From contig DGFJ01000015.1 of assembly GCA_002391625.1 (NCBI GenBank), positions 1-37,608 on the forward strand: a DNA stretch of 37,608 bases. Direction: 5' to 3'. The notes beneath the pieces were generated by a model, which made no database searches, was not told where the DNA came from, and worked only from the letters and a program-made list of their open reading frames with translations. Numbering within the stretch: the stretch's first letter is position 1; the number at the start of each line of letters is the position of its first letter. This stretch comes from Ruminococcaceae bacterium UBA3903. GTDB taxonomy: Bacteria; Bacillota; Clostridia; Oscillospirales; Acutalibacteraceae. Positions 14,349-22,949 of this stretch are shown here, in pieces. Position numbers and translations under genes: made by a program.

Positions 14349-15827
14349 TTAGCTTGAAAAGGAATAGTTTGGTGCTTCCTTAGTAATATTAATATCATGT
14401 GGATGACTTTCCTTCAAACCTGCACCGGTAATTCTAACAAATTGTGCTTTTTGATGAAGCTCCTCAATATTTGCACAACCAGTATAGCCCATACCAGACC
14501 TTAGACCGCCAACCATTTGATAAATTGTTTCTGATAAATATCCCTTATAAGGAACACGACCTTCAACACCCTCTGGAACAAACTTTTTAAATCCGCTTTG
14601 GAAGTATCTATCCTGACTGCCTTTACCCATAGCCCCTAGGCTGCCCATACCTCTATAAACCTTAAACTGTCTGCCTTGGTATATCTCGCTATCACTAGGT
14701 GATTCCTCACAACCAGCAACCAATGAACCAATCATTACTACATTGCCACCTGCTGCTAAGGCTTTTACAATATCACCGGAATACTTAACACCGCCATCAG
14801 CAATAATTGGAACACCGTATTCAGCAGCTGCACAGGCAGCATCATAAATAGCTGTAATTTGTGGTACACCAATACCTGCAACAACTCTAGTTGTACAAAT
14901 CGAACCAGGGCCAATACCAACCTTTACACAGTCAGCACCAGCTTCTATTAATGCCCTTGTAGCGCTTGCTGTTGCTACATTACCAGCCACAAGCTGTACA
15001 TTAGGATACGCTGCTTTGACCTTTTTAACAGCATTTATAATGTTTATATTATGACCATGTGCAGAGTCTAACACCAGAACATCCACCTGTGCCTTAACCA
15101 GCTCTGCTACTCTTTCTAATACATCACCAGTAGCACCTATAGCGGCACCACACAGTAATCTGCCAGCATCATCCCTAGCAGAATTAGGATACTGCATTGA
15201 TTTTTCAATATCCTTAATAGTGATTAAGCCCTTTAAATTGCCATTATCATCAACTAATGGCAGCTTTTCAATTTTATGCTGTCTTAAAATTTCCTGAGCC
15301 TGTGCCATATTAGTTCCCACAGGGGCAGTTACAAGCTTTTCATGTGTCATAACGTCTTTTATAGGCTGTCCATAATCATTAGCAGTCATAAAACGTAAAT
15401 CTCGGTTAGTTATTATACCAACTAGCTGATTATTACGGCATATTGGTACACCGGAAATCTTATACTTTGCCATTAGCTGGTTAGCGTCGTTAACCGTATT
15501 GTCAGGTGAAAGGAAGAATGGATTAGCAATAACACCATTTTCAGAACGCTTAACTCTGTCTACCTGATCAGCCTGCTGTTCTATAGACATATTCTTGTGA
15601 ATTACACCGATACCACCTTCTCTAGCTATTGCAATAGCCATTCTGGTTTCTGTTACGGTATCCATAGCGGCAGTAATCAGCGGTGTGTTAAGCTTAATTT
15701 TTTTTGTTAATTGTGCAGAAATATCTACATTCTTAGGTTCTACATTTGATTCACCAGGAATTAGTAGAACATCATCAAAGGTTAAACCTTCTTTGATAAA
15801 TTTGTCTGAATAATTTGTGTTAAGCAT
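14349..15827 (-). CDS. guaB: Inosine-5'-monophosphate dehydrogenase
   Basis: 492 residues, the normal length. It oxidises IMP to XMP with NAD+, the committed step of GMP synthesis. Seen: N-terminal LTFDDVLLIP, two CBS domains (about 95-210) inserted in the barrel, GVGIGPGSICTTR with catalytic Cys311, the DGGVKYSGDIVKALAAGG phosphate site and the RYF flap region (GSQDRYFQS). ATG 15827 follows AGGAGG. It lies downstream of serS but has its own promoter and terminator. Confidence 0.97.
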   Translation of the reverse strand: MLNTNYSDKFIKEGLTFDDVLLIPGESNVEPKNVDISAQLTKKIKLNTPLITAAMDTVTETRMAIAIAREGGIGVIHKNMSIEQQADQVDRVKRSENGVIANPFFLSPDNTVNDANQLMAKYKISGVPICRNNQLVGIITNRDLRFMTANDYGQPIKDVMTHEKLVTAPVGTNMAQAQEILRQHKIEKLPLVDDNGNLKGLITIKDIEKSMQYPNSARDDAGRLLCGAAIGATGDVLERVAELVKAQVDVLVLDSAHGHNINIINAVKKVKAAYPNVQLVAGNVATASATRALIEAGADCVKVGIGPGSICTTRVVAGIGVPQITAIYDAACAAAEYGVPIIADGGVKYSGDIVKALAAGGNVVMIGSLVAGCEESPSDSEIYQGRQFKVYRGMGSLGAMGKGSQDRYFQSGFKKFVPEGVEGRVPYKGYLSETIYQMVGGLRSGMGYTGCANIEELHQKAQFVRITGAGLKESHPHDINITKEAPNYSFSS

Positions 15828-15921
15828 CTTTTACCATCCTCCTGTTTTAAACTTTTTTCTTTTAGTATAGCACCATTATTTGTCTAAATTAGCCTAAAAC
15901 AAATAACAATATATTATTTCA

Positions 15922-15950
15922 ATTTTATATGTCTAAATGGACTTTGTCAA
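15922..15950 (-). promoter_or_regulatory. Promoter of guaB
   Basis: TTGACA (15945-15950), 17 bases, TAAAAT (15922-15927) on the minus strand, about 95 bases before the start. No purine-riboswitch core is visible in the leader. Confidence 0.65.
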
Positions 15951-16040
15951 CCTTAAATTCGTCATATTTAACCAGTTTTCGCATTATTATCATATTTACC
16001 ATTTAAACAGTTATTTTTATAATAAATACCGTTACATTTT

Positions 16041-17318
16041 TTACTTAATTATTTCTTTTCCACCCATGTATGGACGCAAAGCAACAGGGATGTTAATGCT
16101 GCCATCCTCATTTAAGTTGTTTTCTAAAAATGCTATTAGCATTCTTGGTGGTGCTACTACCGTATTGTTTAAAGTATGTGCAAAATATTTTCCGCTCTTG
16201 CCAACAACACGAATTTTTAATCTACGAGCCTGTGCATCTCCTAAATTTGAACAGCTGCCAACTTCAAAGTATTTTTTCTGACGTGGAGACCATGCCTCTA
16301 CATCTATTGACTTTTCCTTTAAATCAGCCAAATCACCAGAACAACACTCTAGAGTTCTAACTGGTATATCCATTGAGCGGAAAAGCTCAACAGTATTTTT
16401 CCATAGCTTTTCAAACCACATTTTACTCTCGCTAGGGTCACATACAACTATCATTTCCTGTTTTTCAAACTGATGAATTCTATATACACCACGTTCCTCT
16501 AAGCCATGTGCACCTTTTTCTTTTCTAAAGCAAGGGGAATAGCTTGTAAATGTATATGGCAATTCCTCCTCTTTATTAATAGTGTCAATAAATCTACCTA
16601 TCATGGAATGCTCACTGGTGCCGATTAAGTATAGATCCTCGCCCTCAATTTTATACATCATAGCATCCATCTCGGCAAAGCTCATAACACCTGTTACAAC
16701 GTTGCTTCTAATCATGTATGGAGGTATGCAATAGGTAAAACCTTTATCAATCATAAAATCTCTGGCATAAGCCAGAACAGCTGAATGTAAGCGTGCTATA
16801 TCTCCCATTAAATAATAGAAGCCATTGCCAGCTACTTTTCTGGCACTGTCTAAATCAATACCATTTAATTTTTCCATAATATCTGTGTGATATGGAACCT
16901 CAAAGTCAGGTACTACAGGTTCACCAAAACGTTCTAGCTCAACGTTTTCACTGTCATCCTTACCAATAGGAACTGATGGGTCAATTATATTTGGTATAAC
17001 CATCATTCTCTTTAATATTTCTTCCTGTAAGTTTTTTTCTTCTTCTTCAAGCTGTGCTAAACGTGTGGCAGAGGCTGTAACCTTTTCCTTCATGGCCATT
17101 GCTTCATCCTTCTTACCTTGAGCCATCAAGCCACCAATTTGTTTAGAAAACTTGTTTCTGTCGGCTCTTAGACCGTCAGCCTCCTGTTGAGCAGAGCGAC
17201 TTTTTTTATCAAGCTCTAAAACCTCATCAACTAAAACTAACTTGCTGTCCTGAAATTTATTTTTTATATTGTCTTTTACTGCTTCAGGATTTTCTCTCAC
17301 AAATTTTATATCTAGCAT
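16041..17318 (-). CDS. serS: Seryl-tRNA synthetase
   Basis: 425 residues. It charges tRNA-Ser with serine. The N-terminal 100 residues form the tRNA-binding coiled-coil arm (LDKKSRSAQQEADGLRADRN to LAQLEEEEKNLQEEI). The class II core has motif 2 around FRKEKGAHGLEERGVYRIHQFEKQEM and motif 3 near the C-terminus. The end (SCSNLGDAQARRLKIRV, HTLNNTVVAPPRMLIAFLENN) is the variant common in clostridia rather than the HTLNGSGLA type. ATG 17318 with AAAAGGAA upstream, 48 bases after parB and probably co-transcribed. No T-box leader is visible. Confidence 0.95.
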   Translation of the reverse strand: MLDIKFVRENPEAVKDNIKNKFQDSKLVLVDEVLELDKKSRSAQQEADGLRADRNKFSKQIGGLMAQGKKDEAMAMKEKVTASATRLAQLEEEEKNLQEEILKRMMVIPNIIDPSVPIGKDDSENVELERFGEPVVPDFEVPYHTDIMEKLNGIDLDSARKVAGNGFYYLMGDIARLHSAVLAYARDFMIDKGFTYCIPPYMIRSNVVTGVMSFAEMDAMMYKIEGEDLYLIGTSEHSMIGRFIDTINKEEELPYTFTSYSPCFRKEKGAHGLEERGVYRIHQFEKQEMIVVCDPSESKMWFEKLWKNTVELFRSMDIPVRTLECCSGDLADLKEKSIDVEAWSPRQKKYFEVGSCSNLGDAQARRLKIRVVGKSGKYFAHTLNNTVVAPPRMLIAFLENNLNEDGSINIPVALRPYMGGKEIIK

Positions 17319-17366
17319 TTTATCCCATTCCTTTTCATCTTTTATTTATTATGTAGTGATTACAAA

Positions 17367-18233
17367 TTATTTTCCAAGTAGCTGTGCCAGCTCAAACAAA
17401 TCGTCCTTACTATAAAATTCTATTTCTAGAATGCCTTTATTTTCATTTCCGCCTAATACATTTACTTTTCTGCCTAAATGTTCATTAAGTGAAAGCTCCA
17501 CCTCGTCATAGTAGGACATACGTTTTTCTTTTTTTGATTGTTTTTCAACCTTTGCGTCTTCTCTGTCCTTATTAGCCTTCTTTGCCAGTCTTTCCAGCTC
17601 TCTAACAGAAATATCCTGTGTTGCCACCAGCTTAGCTGCTTTTTCCATATCCTTTGCATTTTTAAACGCTAACAGCGTTCTGCCATGACCAGCACTTATT
17701 CTGCCACTGCTGACCAAATCTAATATTTCCTTTGGCAGGTTTAACAATCTTAATGCATTAGTTACCGCAGGTCGTGACTTACCAACAGTTTTAGACACCT
17801 CGTCCTGTGACATATTATAGGTATCTATCAGCTGTTTATAACCCTGTGCTTCCTCAACAGGCGTTAAATCCTCACGTTGTAAATTTTCTATCAATGCCAG
17901 CTCCATGGTTTCTGAATCCGACAATTCTCTAATAACAACAGGTACCTCTGTTAATCCAGCCATACGGCTGGCACGCCATCTACGTTCACCTGCAACTATT
18001 TGATATCCGCCGTCTACCATTGGACGTACTAACAATGGTTGTAACACACCATGCTGTGATATGGAATCAGCCAGCTCTGCCAATGCCATTTCATCAAAGT
18101 CACGTCTTGGCTGTAATCTGTTAGGCTCTAGCTCTGATACCCGCAATGTTATGGTGTTGTTATTATCTTCTACTTCATTCTCCATAAATATAGCATTTAA
18201 TCCTTTTCCTAAACCACCAATTTTACCCGCCAT
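17367..18233 (-). CDS. parB: Chromosome partition protein ParB (Spo0J)
   Basis: 288 residues. Typical N-terminus KIGGLGKGLNAIF, the CTPase/ParB-N domain (about 28-120) with AGERRWRAS (GERR 82-85) and ENLQREDLTPVEEA, and the HTH around MSQDEVSKTVGKSRPAVTNALRLLNLP that reads parS, then a lysine-rich linker and a dimerisation end. It loads at parS as a CTP-dependent sliding clamp and works with ParA and SMC; in spore formers it also acts in sporulation control. ATG 18233 follows AAGGAGG. It lies 23 bases after parA. Confidence 0.96.
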   Translation of the reverse strand: MAGKIGGLGKGLNAIFMENEVEDNNNTITLRVSELEPNRLQPRRDFDEMALAELADSISQHGVLQPLLVRPMVDGGYQIVAGERRWRASRMAGLTEVPVVIRELSDSETMELALIENLQREDLTPVEEAQGYKQLIDTYNMSQDEVSKTVGKSRPAVTNALRLLNLPKEILDLVSSGRISAGHGRTLLAFKNAKDMEKAAKLVATQDISVRELERLAKKANKDREDAKVEKQSKKEKRMSYYDEVELSLNEHLGRKVNVLGGNENKGILEIEFYSKDDLFELAQLLGK

Positions 18234-18256
18234 CTATATAATGCCTCCTTATGTTA

Positions 18257-19021
18257 TTAAGAATTTTTTCTTATAATTTCATCAGCTAAGTTTAAGTAAG
18301 ACATACTGCCCTTACTTGATTTATCAAAATACATAACAGGCTTTCCAAAGCTAGGAGCCTCAGATAATCTAACGGCTCGTGGTATCACTGTTGAAAAAAC
18401 CTTTCGTGGAAAATATTTTTTAACCTCTTCTACAACCTGTTGTGTCAGGTTTAGCCTGCCATCGTACATGGTAAGCAAAACACCCTCCATATCCAATATA
18501 CTGTTATACTGACGTTTTACACGCCTAACAGTATTCATTAGCTGTGACAGCCCCTCTAAAGCGTAAAATTCACATTGAATAGGAACTAGCACACTGTCAC
18601 TTAAACATAAAGCATTGGTAGTTATTAGCCCAAGGGATGGGGGACAATCAACGATTATATAATCATATTCATTTCTTACCTCTGCTAAACAATTTTTAAG
18701 CAAGGCTTCTCTATGCTGAACATCTGCAATCTCCAGCTCTGCTGCTGCTAAATCAATGCTAGATGGCATAATATCTAAACAATTAAATTCTGTATGCAAT
18801 ATAACATCATTTGCCTTAGCAGCCTGAATAAATATATCATATGTAGATTTGTTAATAGTCCTCTTGTCAATACCAACACCGCTAGTAGAGTTGCCCTGAG
18901 GATCTATATCAATCAATAAAGTCTTTTTGTTACGCAAACCAAGTGCGGCAGACAGGTTAACTGCCGTAGTTGTCTTACCAACACCGCCCTTTTGATTGGC
19001 AATGGAAATAACCTTTGCCAT
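18257..19021 (-). CDS. parA: Chromosome partition ATPase ParA (Soj)
   Basis: 254 residues. Deviant Walker A KGGVGKTT (11-18), Walker A' and B region (LLIDIDPQGNSTSG; YDYIIVDCPPSLGLIT) and the DNA-binding basic residues near the C-terminus (RKVFSTVIPRAVRLSEAPSFGKPV) mark a full-length Soj. Its ATP-bound dimer binds DNA, and ParB stimulates hydrolysis. It also controls DnaA in B. subtilis. ATG 19021 follows GGAGGG. It is preceded by an extended -10 (19072-19080). Confidence 0.96.
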   Translation of the reverse strand: MAKVISIANQKGGVGKTTTAVNLSAALGLRNKKTLLIDIDPQGNSTSGVGIDKRTINKSTYDIFIQAAKANDVILHTEFNCLDIMPSSIDLAAAELEIADVQHREALLKNCLAEVRNEYDYIIVDCPPSLGLITTNALCLSDSVLVPIQCEFYALEGLSQLMNTVRRVKRQYNSILDMEGVLLTMYDGRLNLTQQVVEEVKKYFPRKVFSTVIPRAVRLSEAPSFGKPVMYFDKSSKGSMSYLNLADEIIRKNS

Positions 19022-19071
19022 ATTATCCCTCCAATATATGTAAAAATGTAATTCTTCATAAGATTAATAAA

Positions 19072-19080
19072 ATTATATCA
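19072..19080 (-). promoter_or_regulatory. Possible extended -10 promoter of parA
   Basis: TGATATAAT on the minus strand (TATAAT at 19072-19077) about 50 bases before parA, with a weak -35. CACTTTT (19079-19085) and AAAAGTG (19097-19103) form a 7-bp inverted repeat next to it. Suggestive only. Confidence 0.42.
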
Positions 19081-19218
19081 CTTTTCATCATATTTTAAAA
19101 GTGTTTTTCCTGTGTTTTCATAGAAAAAATACACCTATTTTTTATTTCTTGTAAAAACTTATATATTTCTTTACTGTAAGCAAGCATATGTTTATTAGAT
19201 TAACATATAACAGCTAAA

Positions 19219-19234
19219 TGTTTCACGTGAAACG
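19219..19234. promoter_or_regulatory. parS site
   Basis: TGTTTCACGTGAAACG matches the bacterial parS consensus TGTTTCACGTGAAACA at 15 of 16 bases. It lies in the gap between the noc-like gene and parA, about 8 kb from dnaA, as expected for an origin-proximal ParB loading site. Confidence 0.92.
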
Positions 19235-19236
19235 GC

Positions 19237-19273
19237 AATAGCCACACAACATAATTAATGTTGTGTGGCTATT
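19237..19273. terminator. Strong hairpin after the noc-like gene
   Basis: A 16-bp perfect stem (19237-19252 with 19258-19273) with a 5-base loop, directly beside the parS site. U runs on both sides are weak (TTGCCGTTT on the minus side), so termination is likely but not certain. Confidence 0.55.
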
Positions 19274-19341
19274 CCTAAGGGGTTTTTGGATAAGGAAATG
19301 GGTATGAGTGGGAAAGTCGTAAGCATTTTTAAATGTGAAAA

Positions 19342-20172
19342 CTAAGCTGAAATGTTTTCACCCATCTGTCGATAAACAGACGTCTTTGGTATTTTAACAG
19401 TGTACTCTATGTATTGGTCATCCTCAACCTTCGTACTAACTGCCTCTATACCAGAGTTTTTCATTGTGTCAAAAGCCTTTGTAAGAGTATTAATAAATAT
19501 TCTTACATCCTTTATTATAAATTTGTTATTAACTCTATGCTTCTGAGAATATTCTTCAACTAAGTATGATTCTACTAAATCCTCAGTTTGTGCTACATTT
19601 AAACAATTAGCTACCACCTTTTGCAGCACTTTATTTCTATTGACATTATCAACCTTTAATATTACTCTGGCGTGTCGTTCAGATAGACCATGATCCAATA
19701 TTAATTGTTGTTCAGTATCTGTAAGACGTAACAATCTTAGTTTATTAGCTATAGTAGATTGTTTTTTTCCCAATTGTCGTGCTACCTTGTCCTGAGTTAG
19801 ATTACAATCAATAATTAATCTTTTTATTGCTCTGGCCTCTTCAAACATATTTAGGTCAGCTCGCTGCAAATTTTCTAATAATGCAAACACAGCAGACTGC
19901 TTATCACTACACTTCATGACAACACAGGGGACACGTTTTATTCCAGCCATAATAGCAGCCCTTAAACGTCGTTCTCCAGCTATCAGTTCATATTCGCATT
20001 GATTTATACGCCGAACTGTCAGAGGCTGTAAAATGCCGTTGTTTGCTATACTTTGTGCCAATGAGCTTAAATCCTCTTGGACAAAGATTTTCCGTGGCTG
20101 TGATCTGTTTGGTCGGATATTTAAAATTGGTATATCCATTAATTTATTTTCTTCTTTTTGTGAAAAAATCAA
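19342..20172 (-). CDS. noc: Noc-like second ParB-family protein
   Basis: 276 residues from TTG 20172. A GTG at 20181 also opens the frame but lies inside the GAGGTGA ribosome site (20178-20184), which is placed correctly for 20172. The ParB-N domain carries AGERRLRAA (GERR 66-69) and ENLQRADLNMFEEA. The HTH LTQDKVARQLGKKQSTIANKLRLL has the QSTIANK recognition helix of Noc, unlike the SRPAVTN of the parB in this window. Position between rsmG and parA is the classical noc locus. The N-terminus before the ParB domain is very short and lacks an obvious Noc membrane-targeting helix. I found no palindrome like the Noc site ATTTCCCGGGAAAT in the window. Confidence 0.8.
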   Translation of the reverse strand: MIFSQKEENKLMDIPILNIRPNRSQPRKIFVQEDLSSLAQSIANNGILQPLTVRRINQCEYELIAGERRLRAAIMAGIKRVPCVVMKCSDKQSAVFALLENLQRADLNMFEEARAIKRLIIDCNLTQDKVARQLGKKQSTIANKLRLLRLTDTEQQLILDHGLSERHARVILKVDNVNRNKVLQKVVANCLNVAQTEDLVESYLVEEYSQKHRVNNKFIIKDVRIFINTLTKAFDTMKNSGIEAVSTKVEDDQYIEYTVKIPKTSVYRQMGENISA

Positions 20173-20236
20173 CTGCCTCACCTCGGCTTAATATATTTTT
20201 TTGTGTTAGGAATACTTTCTTAACCACAAACATATA

Positions 20237-20266
20237 ATAACACTTGGCTTGGCAGTTATTTGTCAA
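20237..20266 (-). promoter_or_regulatory. Possible promoter of the noc-like gene
   Basis: TTGACA (20261-20266), an 18-base spacer and TGTTAT (20237-20242) on the minus strand, about 65 bases before the start. Confidence 0.48.
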
Positions 20267-20332
20267 AGGGTGTATGAAGTTTTTGTTTGTTTAATAATAT
20301 TAGGGTTGAAGTCAGTTTTATAACGTCGAAAA

Positions 20333-21046
20333 CTATAATGGTTGTTTAGAAATCTTTGAACCATGACGAGGATACTCTTTTTTAGTTTTATTTAACTTAT
20401 CAATAACAACTATACTTCGGGTGTTATTGTCACCTAATGTAAAAGTTTTAACATTATTAACCTTACCACCAAGTAAAGCTATAGCATTTGTACTATTGTT
20501 TATTTCTTCCTGTACATTAGGACCCTTCATAGAAATAAACATTCCCTTTGATTTAACAAAAGGCATACAATATTCTGACAGTATATTTAGCGGTGCTACT
20601 GCACGTGAAATTGCAATATCAAATTTATCACGCAAATTTTCCTGTCTGCTGCCTTCCTCAGCACGAGAATGAATTATTTCACATTCTATTCCAAGAATGT
20701 TAGTAACTTCTTTTAAAAAAATTAGTCGTTTATTTAAACTATCTAAAAGAGTTAATTTAATATCATTTCTCATAATTGCTAGAGGAATACCGGGAAAACC
20801 TGCACCAGTACCAACATCAATAAGCTTACAATTTTTTTTAACATTTACATAAGACAACACCGAAATACTATCAGCAAAATGTTTAACAGCAATTAAATTT
20901 TTGTCAGTTATTGCAGTTAAATTAATTTTTTCGTTCCATTCCAACAACAAATCACAGTATATGTCAAAGGCTTTTAATTGCTGGTCAGTTATAGATATGT
21001 TTAATTCTTTTGCACATTTTAGTAAAGTCGAATTAATATCTGACAT
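20333..21046 (-). CDS. rsmG: 16S rRNA (guanine-527-N7)-methyltransferase
   Basis: 237 residues. It methylates G527 of 16S rRNA; its loss gives low-level streptomycin resistance. Seen: N-terminal YCDLLLEWNEKINLTAITD, motif I LIDVGTGAGFPGIPLAI (76-92), DSLNKRLIFLKEV and SRAVAPLNILSEYCMPFVKSKG. The basic C-terminal tail (KKEYPRHGSKISKQPL) is normal for the family. ATG 21046 is one base after the mnmG stop, with its GGAGGA ribosome site inside the mnmG end, so it is translationally coupled. Confidence 0.95.
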   Translation of the reverse strand: MSDINSTLLKCAKELNISITDQQLKAFDIYCDLLLEWNEKINLTAITDKNLIAVKHFADSISVLSYVNVKKNCKLIDVGTGAGFPGIPLAIMRNDIKLTLLDSLNKRLIFLKEVTNILGIECEIIHSRAEEGSRQENLRDKFDIAISRAVAPLNILSEYCMPFVKSKGMFISMKGPNVQEEINNSTNAIALLGGKVNNVKTFTLGDNNTRSIVVIDKLNKTKKEYPRHGSKISKQPL

Positions 21047-21047
21047 A

Positions 21048-22937
21048 TTATTCCTCCGTTTGTTTAGTAATATGATTTTGCGACAACCAAATTATTAGTA
21101 CTGAAATATCAGCAGGGCTAACACCACTAATACGTGATGCTTGTCCAATATTTTGTGGCTTAATTTTATTTAGCTTTTCAGCCGCCTCCAGCCGTAGTCC
21201 AACAATGGTATTATAATCTACATTTTTCGGCAGCCTTTTTGTTTCTAATTTTCTCATTTGATTTATTTGAGTAAGCTGTCTTGCAATATATCCCTCATAC
21301 TTTACCTCTACCTCTACCTGTTCAAAAATATTTTGGTCAAGCTGTGGTCTATTATTATCAATTGAAATTAAAGCTTCGTAGTTTAATTGTGGTCTTTTTA
21401 TTAAATCAATTAACCTTATTCCTGTGTGTACTTCAGTTGTTTCACGTGAAACCAAAATCTCATTTAATTCATCAGTAGGTGGTATTACGGTGTCCTTTAT
21501 TCTGTTAAGCTCTTTTCTTTTTAGTTCTTGTTTCAGCTCAAATCTATGCCAACGGTCATCATTTATTAATCCAATTTTTCTGCCAAGTGGGGTTAACCGC
21601 TCATCTGCATTATCCTGTCTTAATATTAGCCTATATTCAGAACGTGATGTCATCATTCTGTATGGATCAGAAACACCCTTTGTTACCAAATCATCTACTA
21701 ATGTACCAATGTAGGAAGATGCTCGGTCAAGTATTAAAGGCTCTGCTCCCTGTACCTTTAATGCAGCATTAATACCTGCTAACAATCCCTGTGCGGCAGC
21801 CTCCTCATAACCAGAGCTACCGTTAAATTGTCCAGCACCATATAAACCATTAAATTCAGCAAACTCTAAAGTGTTCTCCAGCTGTAGAGGGTCAATACAA
21901 TCATATTCAATGGCATATGCTGGTCGCATAACTACAGCATTTTCTAAACCCTTTATAGAGTGATAAAACTGTAGCTGAACCTCCTCTGGTAAAGATGAGG
22001 ACATTCCTTGCAGGTACATTTCCTCTGTACCTAAACCACATGGCTCAATAAACAGCTGATGTCTGGGCTTATCAGCAAAACGTACTATTTTATCCTCAAT
22101 ACTTGGACAGTAACGAGGGCCAACACCCTCAATTAAACCTCCATACAATGGACTGCGATGTATATTATCCATGATAATTTTCTTTGTATTATCGTTTGTC
22201 CAGCTAATATGACATTTAACCTTGTTCTGTATAGGCTGTAAAGTATCATAAGAAAATGGAACTACTGGCTCATCTCCAGCCTGTTCTTCTAAATCGGTAA
22301 AATCAATACTTTTCTTTAGAACTCTGGCAGGTGTTCCAGTCTTAAAACGACGCAGTGATAAACCTAAATCTTTTAAAGCTTTTCCTAAAAATGTTGCAGG
22401 AAATATGCCATCTGGACCACTTTCATAGGAAACATCACCTACATATACTCTGCCGCCTAGATATGTACCTGTGGCAATAATAACAGCTCTACAGCAATAA
22501 GATGCCTTTAAACGTGTAGTAAGCATCCAGGTACCATCGTCATTTTGTTTAATATCAACTATTTCTCCTTGGTGTAATTCTAAGTTATCCTGAAGTTCAA
22601 GCTTGTGCTTCATTATTTCAGCATATTTTCTTCTGTCAATTTGAGCCCGTAAGGAATGTACAGCTGGACCTTTTCCCCTATTTAACATTCTCATTTGTAA
22701 TAGGCTTTCATCTGCTGTTTTTCCCATTTCGCCACCTATGGCATCTATTTCTCTAACTAAATGCCCCTTGGCTGTACCACCTATAGATGGATTACAAGGA
22801 CAGTTACCCACTGCATCCATATTAATGGTAAATACTACTGTACTACAACCTAATCTAGCAGAGGCTAAACCAGCCTCTATACCAGCGTGTCCTGCACCTA
22901 TAACAGCTATATCAAAATTACCTGCAACAAAACCCAT
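21048..22937 (-). CDS. mnmG: tRNA uridine-34 5-carboxymethylaminomethyl modification protein MnmG (GidA)
   Basis: 629 residues. FAD-dependent partner of MnmE in making (c)mnm5U34 in tRNAs. Seen: the FAD loop VIGAGHAGIEAGLASARLG (12-30), CPCNPSIGGTAKGHLVREIDALGG-type block, the Cys in GVGPRYCPSIEDK, GLYGAGQFNGSSGYEEAAAQG and the C-terminal SRISGVSPADISVLIIWL. A parS site (21438-21453) is embedded in its reading frame, encoding VSRET. ATG 22937 follows AAGGGAG, 12 bases after mnmE. Confidence 0.97.
   Translation of the reverse strand: MGFVAGNFDIAVIGAGHAGIEAGLASARLGCSTVVFTINMDAVGNCPCNPSIGGTAKGHLVREIDAIGGEMGKTADESLLQMRMLNRGKGPAVHSLRAQIDRRKYAEIMKHKLELQDNLELHQGEIVDIKQNDDGTWMLTTRLKASYCCRAVIIATGTYLGGRVYVGDVSYESGPDGIFPATFLGKALKDLGLSLRRFKTGTPARVLKKSIDFTDLEEQAGDEPVVPFSYDTLQPIQNKVKCHISWTNDNTKKIIMDNIHRSPLYGGLIEGVGPRYCPSIEDKIVRFADKPRHQLFIEPCGLGTEEMYLQGMSSSLPEEVQLQFYHSIKGLENAVVMRPAYAIEYDCIDPLQLENTLEFAEFNGLYGAGQFNGSSGYEEAAAQGLLAGINAALKVQGAEPLILDRASSYIGTLVDDLVTKGVSDPYRMMTSRSEYRLILRQDNADERLTPLGRKIGLINDDRWHRFELKQELKRKELNRIKDTVIPPTDELNEILVSRETTEVHTGIRLIDLIKRPQLNYEALISIDNNRPQLDQNIFEQVEVEVKYEGYIARQLTQINQMRKLETKRLPKNVDYNTIVGLRLEAAEKLNKIKPQNIGQASRISGVSPADISVLIIWLSQNHITKQTEE
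21438..21453. promoter_or_regulatory. parS site inside mnmG
   Basis: TGTTTCACGTGAAACC matches the 16-bp parS consensus at 15 positions. It lies within the mnmG coding region, about 2.2 kb from the other parS and 6 kb from dnaA. Confidence 0.9.
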
Positions 22938-22949
22938 AATATTACTCCC

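Noticed and set aside
14198..14383. 61-residue plus-strand frame
   Set aside because: It runs through the DnaA-box-like cluster, the terminator and into guaB; no ribosome site.
17319..17366. Possible T-box leader before serS
   Set aside because: The gap to parB is only 48 bases and shows no specifier or antiterminator structure.
19022..19341. Noc binding site ATTTCCCGGGAAAT
   Set aside because: Looked for near the noc-like gene and across the window by eye; no match beyond short partial words.
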